Shown: positions 25,101 to 35,312 of the stretch, piece after piece
Position numbering within the stretch: the stretch's first letter is position 1
How the letters are laid out: every line of letters begins with the position of its first letter
Assembly (NCBI GenBank): GCA_030248215.1
Contig: JASANG010002214.1
Location: 62,001 to 126,000 of the forward strand
Source: Enoplolaimus lenunculus
Taxonomy: Eukaryota > Nematoda > Enoplea > Enoplida > Thoracostomopsidae
Reading direction: 5' to 3'
Length of the DNA stretch: 64,000 bases
Notes under the pieces: model-generated
What the model saw: the letters and a program-made list of their open reading frames with translations, nothing else
Told to the model about the DNA's origin: nothing
Databases searched by the model: none
Position numbers and translations under genes: made by a program

Positions 25101-26851
25101 CAATCCCGATATCCGGTCGTTTTATGGAACTGACATATTGGTTTAATTGGTTTAAGTGTACTTATTATGATTAATTTCAGGTATATGGGATACGTTGGCG
25201 CATACATTATTATCGGAGGAGTAGATTTTTATGGTCCCCACTTATACAGTGTTCACGCTCATGGATCAGCGCAGAAGTCTCAGTTTCTTGCTGATGGTAG
25301 GCATAAAATTTGGCCTTTGTCACCGGTTTGATTTTCATATTATCCTTAGGTTTGTTTATCGAAGCAACGTGGGACTGTTGAAACTAGATTAATCTTAAGT
25401 GGTTAGTCGGTTTCGAATGCGATCGAAAGCGAAATCTATGAGACTGGATGACGATCAAAAATTAATGATTAAATTCCTGCTTTAAAATTTCGATTAGTCA
25501 CATAGGGGGACAATTTTTCTGAAATTATAGAACTCATTATTTTATGTATTTTACCGCTCCGATTTCACCAAAAGTTGTTATACGTATACACTTGTCGTTT
25601 TAGGATCTGGAAGTTTAGCGGCTCTGGGAGTTTTGGAAAGAAAATACAAATTAGATATGGATGTAGGTTTTCCAGTTCTCTATGCTTAGAATAACTTGCT
25701 GGTTCGTATGAAAAATGCACGTTATTCACTGTTCAGTTATTTCGCGAAAGGTTTTATTTTCGATGTTATTGGCCACTGGGTTTTATTCTACGCATGCAAC
25801 AAAGCGGTTTATTTTAACAAATTAGTATAAACCGGTGAACAAAGACCGCTTTGCTGCTAATAAATCAAATTTTTGTTATTAGTCTGTTTTCTACAAACAT
25901 TATTCTAGATCAGAAACCGGTTACAAAACACATTATTTAGAGGTGTCACATTGTGTTAGGTCCTGTTATTTAAACTTTATAATTAGGTTTTGACGTTGAT
26001 TTAAGCAAAACGAAGCGGTGTCGCTGATTAAAGAGGCGGTGTTCGCTGGTATGTCAGGAGATTTGATGTCTGGCAACAGCATGAACTATTGTGTGATCAC
26101 TAAAGATGGTTCCAGCGAAACGCGTAACGTTGTGCCCGATTTCTGTGTTCCAGGCAAAATGTAAGTTGTATACCTGACTATTATGTGCAACACCTTTATA
26201 GTCCAATTACAATAACAAAGGTCGCTGCAATTTCTAAGTATGTATGTTTTCTACCACGAACGAACGCGCAAAAAGCTGCTAACGCTGAAAGTGATGGTAC
26301 TTTTAAACAGGGTAACGTTCGACTGTTTATGTAGGTTCTGATTAACGTGAAAATGTAGCATGTTTCTGGGCTCGTGTATCCTTTCCGCCACCGAAAGTTA
26401 AAGTTTAGGGTTAAACTCTAAGCTTTAAGCAACTGCTTACCTTTATGATCAGGCAATACATAGATAAGCCTTATCATAGCTTTAAGCGTAAATTTGAGGG
26501 GAAAGTGTGCCATCGCCGGTTTCTGCCTTCGGTCAAATATTTTACAAGGTATTAAATTTTCGGCCATATTACTTTAAGGAGTTTACTGTTTCTCCGCGTG
26601 AGTCCAGTAAAGAAAGCATAAGCTTACATTAGATTTGCTTAAGTACAGTTTTAGGGTTATCCTTACGCGGAGGCTTATTCTTAGCAATATGCTAATACTA
26701 CTGTTTACCATCAAAGTAACATCCATATTATCAGTGAATAATATGGCATTATTATAGGGACAGTAAATACGAATACAATGAGAAAGCGACTGTCATCTTG
26801 AAGAAGCATGATATAAAGTTTGATGTTGTCGAACGAATGGATATGTCATGA
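22184..26851 (+). CDS. PSMB7: 20S proteasome subunit beta type-7 (beta-2, trypsin-like)
   Basis: This is the catalytic beta-2 subunit of the 20S proteasome, an N-terminal-threonine protease made with a propeptide. Exons are 22184-22248, 22742-22823, 23026-23123, 23619-23759, 25181-25296, 25604-25662, 26006-26160 and 26758-26851; they give 269 residues and all phases close. The propeptide ends at Gly40 in TKTGTTIVG, freeing Thr41 as the nucleophile. With Thr41 as residue 1, Asp57 is Asp17 (GADSRAT) and Lys73 is Lys33, both as required. [34 protein letters not shown] and [12 protein letters not shown] follow the family. The C-terminal arm ([15 protein letters not shown]) matches the tail that embraces beta-3. 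Intron 4 begins with GC (23760) instead of GT; keeping the frame requires it. Human PSMB7 is 277 residues as I recall. Confidence 0.96.
24290..24955 (-). repeat. Family D repeat in PSMB7 intron 4
   Basis: Read on the minus strand it shows the family D landmarks: GCGAAACTCCGATCG, TCGAAAGTGGACGTCCGTCC, GAACAGCAGAACCGATTTCG, then two or three degenerate units of about 160-180 bp containing CCAAAACCGATAA/CCGATTATTG. It is the reverse-oriented relative of the element at 41035. The far end is not clearly bounded. Confidence 0.7.
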
Positions 26852-28350
26852 ATGTTTTGTATGACAGAGTGAAATGCATTGTTCAAGCTCATTGTTTTCA
26901 CCAAGATAGCATGATATAACAGTATGCAACTGTTATGGAGCATTAGTATAGTGGCCCAGATTAAACTGAAAATTTATACAAAGATAGTTGGGGGGTGGGC
27001 CAAAATGCAAAGCTCGGATGTAGTTTCATTTATATCTATTGAATGTGACAGCGATTCCCCTCTAAATAACGGGGGTCTACCAAAACGCAACCCTCGGTGG
27101 TACATTTTCTACCATGCGGAACCCCCAAAATTTACGTACTCTTCTATTACGCAGTCTTGTTTTCACTGTTTTCATTAATTGGCAGTGTGTTTTTGGATAC
27201 GTTACTTCTCGTTAATAATAGCAAATTTCTGATAAAAACTTGACTAGTGATATTTAACGTAGCTGACCGTTGTACATTGATGTGTTGCAAAAAGATGGTC
27301 TTCAAAACTATTTAAATATTGGATTCGTAAACGTGGAAAGGATAGCATCTGAAAATTTAGTTTAAAACACCGAAACCACTGGAGACTGGGTGTATTGTTC
27401 AATTCGATTTCACTCTGTCTTCTGGTTAATGGTAATGCAACAGTTAAGTGGTCATTGCATTTATTTAAAGTTTGTAATTGTCAGTTGACAATATTTCATA
27501 TGTTATTGGGTACTAAGTTCAAGCTTATATGTTTTTGTGAAATTCCGTGTTTTTGAGGGACGTAAAATTGTGACTTCTCTTTATAGTCATTCTATTATCT
27601 AATATCTACAGGCGCGTGGTTTGCGGTCTTGTAGGCTCCATCCAGTCCATGAACCAAGAAATGTCTAGATTGGGTGTGCTTTATTCTTGAAGGGTTTTCA
27701 TCCTTTTTAGACGCACCGTAAAGTAAAAACAGACTTGAGACCTTCGCAAAAACAATGTTGTAAGTATGTATATTAGTTTTAAGATTGTATTAATCATTCC
27801 GCGCACTTGGGTTTCCAAACCTCAAGCATCTATTTCACTCATCGAAGCCTTGATTCATCCCATCTATATTTCCTGGCCACATATCTGATCATTTGAAACT
27901 TTGTATTAATGTGTATAATAGCAGAAGTGTGGTATGCAAAACTCGCCAACCGCCAGTTGCACCAAACACTATTATGCCTATTTCTCGATGTTTACATTTT
28001 TATGTTTGGTTTTGTTTAAATAAATACTTGCTCGTTGCCTTGTTTTTGTTTGACTCAAACTAAAAGTGCAAAGTTGTAAGACCTTGCATTAATCGATAGA
28101 AATCGATCTGAAATGGCTTCACATCTGCCATTTAGTACAATTTCTGTCCCGCATGCATATATAGTATTGTTATAAAACAATTCATGTTTACTTTGAGGGG
28201 CGTACAGGTTTCTGGTGGGTCTATAAAAGAGTAAGTTTAGATTCTAGATTGCCTTTTTTGATTAGGCTAAGGAACACACTTGCAACGCTTTGATTTCTAG
28301 ATATGTATATTGTATATGTATTATTGACATACTGCAGATTAGGTGAGACT
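26852..28350. other. Intergenic region, nothing recognised
   Basis: PSMB7 3' flank and HDHD3 5' flank. A short stretch at 26985-27130 carries GGGGGTGGGCCAAAATGCAA and a partial reprise (GGGGGTCTACCAAAACGCAA). No splice-supported frames, RNA gene or bounded element was identified. Confidence 0.5.
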
Positions 28351-28684
28351 GCCAGTATACAACCGGAGATCTACCTCCGGTACTGGCATAAAATCGGCCT
28401 CAGGCTCCGGTAGAAATTTTACCAGAGGTTCCGGCAATTTCGGTGGCAAAATTTTGCAAAATTTATCTGTTTAGTGCGTTTCATTTTCCATTTGTCACAA
28501 TTTTCAGCGAAAGTTTTCCAAAATTTAGCAGAAAATTCACGTAAAACCAAACAAATTAACAACATATTGTGGATATTGGCTAAAAATAACTAATTAACCA
28601 TTATTTTTGCAACCTAATTTCGTTTCAGCTCCGACAAGTCTCGTTAACTTTGTGCTTGCGTTGGCCTCCGGCTCCGGTGTTATG
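28351..28684 (-). mobile_element. Family B element, diverged
   Basis: In reverse orientation it carries the block order of the element at 1245: CAACCGGAGATCTACCTCCGG, GGTAGAAATTTTACCAGAGG, the GCAAAATTTTGCAAAATTTA block, AATTAACAACATATTGTGG and GGCCTCCGGCTCCGG. Termini are eroded and no target duplication is visible, so it is older than the copies at 1245 and 29483. It lies just upstream of the HDHD3-like gene. Confidence 0.75.
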
Positions 28685-28765
28685 TAAAATAATCTAAAAA
28701 TTGGCAAAAAGTATTAAGGTTAAAAATATAATAACTAAAATTGGTTAAACAACGTTTGTCGTTCA

Positions 28766-30384
28766 ATGTGTATCAAAACGGTTGCAACGAAGCTAATTTC
28801 GTTCGACGCAACGAACACCCTGCTTCTGTTTCGACAACCAGGTGCACAAACTTATCTTGAACACGGCAAACATTTGAATGGTTTGATTCCAGCGAAGATT
28901 GCAGAATCATTCCGCGACGCGTATACTGATTACAGCGAAAAGTATCCGTGTTTTGGATACGGACAGTTTGGTGCGCAGGAATGGTGGTTACGGGTCGCCA
29001 GGCAGACGTACATTAGCGCTGGCGGTGAGCTTTGAAAATTCGGCCAATGTAAAGAACAGGGGCTAATCAGTAATATATAAGCATAATTGCTAAGCCTAAG
29101 CGGAACAATGAGCTTACGCTTAAGCCTAAGCAAAAACTTAGTCTAAACGTTAAGTTTACTTTATTCCAGCCCAACAGAAAAACAATCCACCCGTGATCTT
29201 TATAATGGGCCGAAAATTGGAACTGGATGATTTGTCAGTGTGTCTTGGTAATATTCATTGACCAATAAAATTGGATTGAAGGAACCAACAGAGGTACAAA
29301 CGACTAAACTAAAACTATATTTGATTTTTGACAACTTTGGTAAACTGTCAACGATGATTTGAGGCACAATGTATTTAGTTCTTTACTTAACAGAAAAAAT
29401 TTAGAAAGCAAACTTTTGCAGCGCTCGTATTTATTTCTAATTAAACGGTAGCCGTTTAAGTCCAAACCTAATCCTTGTCTAGCAGGGTACAATCGGACGT
29501 CTGCTTCCGGCTCCGGCAGAAAATCGGCCTCCGGCTCCGGCCCGGAGGTTCCGGCAGTTTCGGTAGTAAAATTTTGCATAATTTTGCAAAATTTATCTGT
29601 TTAGCGCGTATCGTTTTACTTCTGTCACAATTTTCAGGAAAGAATTTCCGAAATTTCGCAGGAAATTAGCGTAAAACCAAACAGCTTAACATGTTGCAGA
29701 TATTGCCTAAAATTAACTAATTAACCGTCATTTTTACTACCTAATTTCACCTCGCCTCCGGCTCCGGCAAGTTTCGTTGACCTTCGGCTCCGGCATTTTT
29801 CACCTCCGGTTGCACCCTGTTGTCTAGTTGGGGCGAAATCTGAAAATTTCGAAACCGGTGCAGGGTGTAAGTATAAAAGCCAAACTCTTAATCATACATT
29901 CGCTGTGTTTCTAGTTGCCGTCGACGATCCAGGTCTTCAATGTACCGTAGAACAGGTCTATGAGCATTTTAACACTACTCAACCGTGGCAGATTCACAAG
30001 TCTGCTCGCGCGTTGCTCACGCAACTCACAAAGACTCGACACAAAATCGTTATCGCGTCAAATTTCGATCCGCGGTTGTATAATTTGTTTCGTTTGTTCA
30101 AAATTGATCATTATTTTGACGCAATTTTTCTGTCGAGTCTTATTGGTGTTCAAAAACCGGACCAACGATTTTTCCAAACGATATTTGATCGATTTCCTCA
30201 GCTGGAACCGTCAGAAATGGTTCACGTCGGCGACTCGTACGAAAACGACTATTTGGGTGCTACAGCGACTGGTATGAAAGCGTTGTTGTTTGTTCCACAG
30301 TGTAAAATGTGCGAATTGACTGAAGATGTAAGAAAAACGGCGGAAATTGTTAATGATTTGGCGGAAATCGTTGCGAAAATATGA
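28766..30384 (+). CDS. HDHD3: HAD-superfamily hydrolase, HDHD3-like
   Basis: Exons 28766-29024 and 29915-30384 join in frame to give 242 residues, close to the human HDHD3 length as I recall it. HAD motifs are in order: motif I FDATNTLL (nucleophile Asp14), motif II SNFD (135-138), motif III Lys167 in VQKPD, and motif IV GDSYEND (192-198). A cap region with EWWLRVARQTY matches the QWWLDVVLQTF segment of HDHD3. The protein is a predicted soluble phosphatase-like enzyme whose substrate is not established in this family. Position 3 of motif I is Thr where most HAD phosphatases have the general-acid Asp. Human HDHD3 also departs here (Lys), so activity may differ from that of classical HAD phosphatases. 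The single 890-bp intron hosts two transposon copies. The start is the first ATG of the open exon. Confidence 0.92.
29042..29211 (-). mobile_element. Family T (telomere-repeat-cored) element in HDHD3 intron
   Basis: It begins GGCCAATGTAAAGAACAGGG, ends GTGATCTTTATAATGGGCC, and has a core of CCTAAG/CTTAAGCCTAAG hexamers. An 8-bp near-duplication flanks it (GAAAATTC left, GAAAATTG right). Confidence 0.85.
29483..29819 (-). mobile_element. Family B hAT-like MITE with perfect 8-bp target duplication, HDHD3 intron
   Basis: This 337-bp element starts CAGGGTACAATCGGACGTC and ends CACCTCCGGTTGCACCCTG. It is flanked by TTGTCTAG at 29475-29482 and again at 29820-29827, a perfect 8-bp duplication. It is the clearest evidence in the window that this family has hAT-type insertion features. 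It is non-coding. Confidence 0.92.
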
Positions 30385-30462
30385 TGTGTTCACCATTTCA
30401 GTTGCTATTGTCGATGATCAGTTCAATTATTGCTTGCTCGTATGCACTTTAAAACTCACATT

Positions 30463-30649
30463 GGCCAATGTAAAGAACAGGTGCGGAACAGTATTATAAG
30501 TTCATTCCTAAGCGTAAGCGTAAGAATGAGCATATTCCTAAGCGTAAGCCTAAGTGTAAGCCAAGCAAATAAATTAGTCTATTAAATGTTAAGCTTACTC
30601 TTTTCTAGTCCCACAGAAAAACGTTCCGCCCCTGATCTTTACATGGGCC
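30463..30649 (-). mobile_element. Family T element downstream of HDHD3
   Basis: It begins GGCCAATGTAAAGAACAGGT and ends CCTGATCTTTACATGGGCC, with a core of CCTAAGCGTAAG and CCTAAGTGTAAG words. CACATT occurs immediately outside both ends (or within one base of them), consistent with a target duplication. It starts 79 bp after the HDHD3 stop codon, so it probably lies in or near the 3' UTR. Confidence 0.85.
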
Positions 30650-31611
30650 CCACATTTAAACCTAAAGTTTGGTTGCACTAATGATTGATGCCTAAATCAA
30701 AGGCTAAGGTTAGGTAAATGTTAATATAAGCACATTCCTAAACATAAGCCTAGGCGTACGCCTGTTGATGAAAAGTGTACACAGATGTGAATTTTTATGT
30801 TTAAATTTCTAAAGGATAATGCTCGAAAGTTAATTTAAATATTATTTTGTTGGCAGGTCATTTTAATATTTACGTTTAAGCCTAAACGTAAAGGTTGCGT
30901 TTTAGATGTAATCAGAAAATTGTGCGCTATCGGAATACTGGGTTGGAGTGTGCATGCTGGTCCAATCACTATATATAATCATCGTTGTAATATATCTTTG
31001 ACAAATTTCGTAAATATATATACATACCTTACATACTTAGTATCAGTATAATATGTATTTATACATTGCCCGTGGGCATATAATTTTTTCTAAGAACTGA
31101 CCCGTTTTTCATGAATATAACGAGGACAACGTATTTCGATTTTACTGATATAATTCTTGGGAAGCAACTGGAATGACCTTACAGACAGGTTTGTTTCAAC
31201 TGGGTGGTGCAACAGGCTCTGTTTGCTATTTGGAGAGCGTGTTGCTTGCTCAACTTTGAAAATGAAATTGAATCGCCGAAGGTTATTTTTAAAACAAATG
31301 TTTTTCGTTCTTTGTGCAGGTTGAAAGTATTAAGATTAAGAACATCACTCGTTAAACCCATTAGGTTTCAGATTAAAAGACATTTAAAGGAAATAGACGC
31401 AATTATTTGCAACGATATATAGTGTTCAAGTGTTAACTTTCAAAGTTTAATTTATGTATGCTACAAATTGCTTTATAAACCTATGTTATAAACCAGGTGC
31501 TTGAGCAACACTTGGTAGTATTTTTGTAAGTAAACCTTCTCTCTCAAAAAATAAAATAAAAAATAAACTTTGGATATGGCACATTTTTAGCTGTAAGAAT
31601 TATTGGTTCGT
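30650..31611. other. Intergenic; diffuse TTAGGC-type words, otherwise nothing
   Basis: 30655-30770 continues with scattered CCTAAA, GGCTAAGG and CATAAGCCTAGG words, probably a decayed second family T copy. The remainder to 31611 is AT-rich with no supported gene, RNA or bounded element. Confidence 0.5.
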
Positions 31612-32467
31612 CAGGGTACAACCGGCAACCGGGTTTTGCCTCTTGTCGGCATCGTCAAGTCAGAGATTATACGTCAATTTCGGTACTGAATTTTTCATAT
31701 GATTTATGAAAGATGTGACATTCCGTTCTGTGAGGTTTTAATACTGAGGCAATTTTAAAAGCCTTTTATAACTGCCGCGATTTGTGAAAAACGAAGATTA
31801 AAACTAATCTTTAACGACGCTTTTTCTTAAATGAATAAAGTTGAAAACGTAGGCTGAGAGCTGTGCCGACTAACCCACATAAAACATATTTTCGGAGATG
31901 TGCCGGCTGTCCCGACGAACCCTGCGAAAATGTAGACTCGAAGCTGTCTTGGCTGTCCGACCAACCCAGACTTGAAGCGGTTCATGCCGATCGAGCGAAA
32001 ACTTAGTCCCGAAGTTGTCCCGTCGGACCCCGCGAAACAGACTCTAAGTTGTCAGGGCCGACAAGGAAAAACATGCTCGAAGCTGTCCCGGCCGATCAGC
32101 GAAAACATAAAGTTCGGGCATGTTCCGACCCACCCAGTAAAAACATAACGTCGAAACTGTCTTGGTCGATCCAGAAAACCATAGTTTGGAAGTCGTCCGG
32201 GCTATCCCAGCAAAAACATATGCTAGAAGCTGTCCCGACCGGCCTATCAAAAATAGGCTGGTATGGAACCTGTCCGACAGCCACAGCAAAAATATAGATA
32301 CATGAGTGCCTAACGTTGCACTCTGGGAATATTTCCGCCCCGCCGAAAAACAGAACGCCCTCAGAGTAACATTGGTCCGTTATAAGTACCTAATGTTTCT
32401 TCACGGCCCGGCCCGGCAAATTTTTGGACCTCCGGCTCCCGTAATTTTCACCGATGGTTACGCCCTG
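31612..32467. mobile_element. Large CAGGG/CCCTG-ended element with internal diverged minisatellite
   Basis: It starts CAGGGTACAACCGGCAACCG and ends GATGGTTACGCCCTG, the same termini as family B, but is about 856 bp long. The extra length is a GC-richer, strongly diverged tandem array (about 31850-32300) of roughly 40-43 bp units of the form GAAGCTGTCCCGGCCGATC...GCGAAAACATA, about nine to ten units. No clear 8-bp flank duplication remains. Open frames across it on both strands are by-products of the array. Confidence 0.55.
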
Positions 32468-33865
32468 ATGTGAGACACCAGTAGTGATTTCCAAATTTAG
32501 CGGTGCGAGACACTTCACTGGTCACTTGGATTTCTGAGCACTCTTCTTCTTGGCCACCTGCTTCCAGGGGCACTGAGCATTCCGTTGTATTTCACTCTTA
32601 GTGTACAGGTGCTTATCCAATGGTTTAATACTGGATGGTATATAACTTAAAATGTTCAAGCAGGAGCGGGTTCCTATAAAAACCTTAGGAAGGAATGAAA
32701 ACTCTCCTTCACGGAAGCGAGCGAGAAGCTAGACGCAATTTTAGCGTTTATCATATTAATACAAAATTTCCCATTTTTTCCTAGCTGCACGGTATCTCTT
32801 GATTCCACGTCCGATGTTGGGTCCCAAACAAACACTGAACATAGTTTTCAACACACACACAGTACGTACAATAATAAAAGCAACAAAACAACACAGTGTA
32901 GTGTATAAAAGGTATATACATACAGACGGCGTTTTCGTGTTTTATTATATTGACTGCTGTTGTCGTCTTTATGCTTGAATAATAGTTCCGTTTGTGTTGT
33001 TTTTTTTCTGGCATTCGCTTTGGCAACTAAACTCTAAAGCTAGCATGTGGTTGTACCGTGCCAGAGAAGCCACCCCTAATAACCCCTACACTTTGAAGCT
33101 CCCCTTCCGGCAACAAGGAGAGCCTCGGATTTCTTTGCCCTGGCACCGACGTGGGTTCGGGAATCAACCTCGGTGTTGGGCCTTCATCTTAAATTTTCAG
33201 AAAATCCCCACCCCTTTCTGCTCCAGCACTAGGGATAAACGATTGCAAGTACGCATGCCAAACGCGGATCCGCGGAATAGAAAAGCGACTGGCTTGCGGA
33301 GGCATGACTCAAGTTTTTGACTGAAGTCGACATTTTACTTTCGTTTTGTAGCTTGAGCTTAAGTTTGAGATTTTCAATAGAGATTTTTTGCTTGTTAGAT
33401 TAACGAATATTGTCAGAAATCAGTACTATTTGTGAGTTTATAGTCCTATGCAGTAAAATAAATGAGGCTAATGGAAAAATATTTCGACGGTGACTTATAC
33501 AAGCAAGATCGAAAATTTTCTTAGGGAGCAAAATTCTTTCAAGGGCGACCAGAGCCTCCGCCCTGGCGCCGCTCTGACTACCAGCCTGCGCAAACCAAAA
33601 GGCATAAAAAGTGAACGTACGACTCGAGCAATTTTACGCGGTCATCATACCTGTCATTCTTAACTTATATCGAGATTCAAATTGTCATTGAACGCATTTC
33701 GCAGAATATTTGTTGCAGGCACATAGTAGCTCCCTTCATAACCGAAAGATATTAATAATCGTGCAGGTCCTCTATAAATGGTCTGTTATAACCTGCATCT
33801 TTGCTGATTTCAGTATATGTAAGCAACTGCCTCTTGACAAGACTATAGAAGTATCGATTTTTTCG
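32468..33865. other. Intergenic; no recognised gene
   Basis: 32700-32770 shares the phrase GCGAGCGAGAAGCTAGACGC and the following TTTTAGCGTTTA with 58848-58900, so a minor dispersed repeat is present. 33050-33260 is unusually GC-rich and free of stops in one frame, but I recognise no protein in it and see no splice context. Confidence 0.45.
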
Positions 33866-34255
33866 AATGCTATGATTGGCGGTCTCGGTTAAAAATTCAG
33901 ACCGAGACCGGACTACCGAGACCGGCCATGCAAAGTCTCGGTCTCGGTCAATTTTTGGTCATCACCGAAAAAAATGAAATTTTCAAAATAAAATTAATTT
34001 CTAATGGGTTTGTCGTAGTTTTTGTGTTCTTAAGTTTTTTCAAAATTTCTGCTCATAATTATATCGAAACTGTAAAAATTCATAGATTCACAGCGAATTT
34101 TTATTCATCAGGCATTACTTACTTAAACAATACAGCGATACCATTCGCGCTGAATCCTCGAGCCCTCGTCACGGGTCCAAACCACCGACACTAAAAACGA
34201 GACCGAGACTGCCAAATACCGAGACTTGCCGAGGTCTGAGTCTCCAATCCACCTT
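33866..34255. mobile_element. Family G (GAGACCG-rich) element
   Basis: The left part GATTGGCGGTCTCGG, the internal GTCATCACCGAAAAAAATGA block, the ACCACCGACACTAAAAACGAG block and the right end CGAGACTTGCCGAGG follow the same order as the copy at 9399. The outer CAGGG/CCCTG bases are eroded. Confidence 0.7.
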
Positions 34256-35312
34256 GGTACGTCCCAAAAATCCGATATTGACACTGTGAACATAATGTCT
34301 GCCAAACATACATACTTATTCAATGGACATATTTCTATACATATAACAACAATAATACATACACACAAACATGTTGCTGTTTATATCCAGCAGAAAGCTC
34401 GCTGTGCATACACTATACGTTTTTACACAGTTGTGACTAAATGTTTGCTTTATAGTTTGTACGACAGTTGTTTTGTTTGTTTGTATACCTTTGACATTGC
34501 CAGGATTTTGTTTCAGGAGTGAATAATTATTTCATAGAACAAAGTTTTCTTGCCCTTCAGGTTATTAAAATTTTTGTAAAATGGATTTTAAGCAGGTGAT
34601 TTGTCATTTTCCTTGTATACGCCGTGGTTTTATACCGGCTTCTAGGTTTCTTTGTCGTCTGTGTGTACTAGAATCACTGTACGACCTTTGTGAAGGCGTC
34701 GTGAGCTGCGTGCAAACACACTGCCTGAAAAGAGCTCAGCTTGTAGGTATTATTGGTTTCGTATGTACAACTGCGACTTTGAGCACGAAGTATAACAGGT
34801 GACCGTGTTCATCCATTAGCAGCCCATATTTTATAATCTAGATTCCTATGATGTGAGTTGTGGACGGCGCTGCTGTTATGACAAAAACAGGGTTTCAATT
34901 GAATTCTTAGTTGTTATCACTACAATTCGTGGACCGACAACTGATAATGCGATATTTCATCGACTCGACAATACGTCGTCCATCATTACGCTAAGGCTTA
35001 AGCTTAGGATTAGACTTAACATTACGCGTAGGATTATGCTTTAATTTATTCACAGATTTTAGAACACTGTTTGGGCGACAAGATGTTGAGCGTCGAATTG
35101 TCGTAGATTTGGACTGGTAGATGTTAGGGGGGGAGCACTTCCCTGTGGCTGAGTCTTTTAGCAGTCAGTTTATCAAGCGTAAGTAGGTACCTATATGTTG
35201 TATTACGTATTTAAAACGTATTTAGGAGCAGTCTAGAGATGAGACTTGTTTTATTCGCAAGTCTAGGAGTTACGTGTTATATAATAATTAGCGTGCTATA
35301 GCGTTATGAGCT
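34256..35312. other. INPP5F 5' flank
   Basis: No upstream coding exon of INPP5F is needed, because the family N-terminus is encoded at 35313. A short cluster of TTAGGC-like words (GGCTTAAGCTTAGGATTAG) lies at 34990-35045. No core promoter motif can be assigned with confidence. Confidence 0.4.

Noticed and set aside
32044-32297. Overlapping open frames on both strands at 32 kb
   Set aside because: They follow the roughly 42-bp diverged minisatellite. Residue patterns repeat with the array and match no family.
32994-33320. 108-residue open frame in a GC-rich patch
   Set aside because: No family recognised, low-complexity start, no splice sites placing it in a gene. Kept only as a composition note.
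34581-34802. Possible upstream INPP5F exon or small Cys-rich protein
   Set aside because: The INPP5F N-terminus is already encoded at 35313 in full family register. The frame has no signal peptide or known cysteine pattern.
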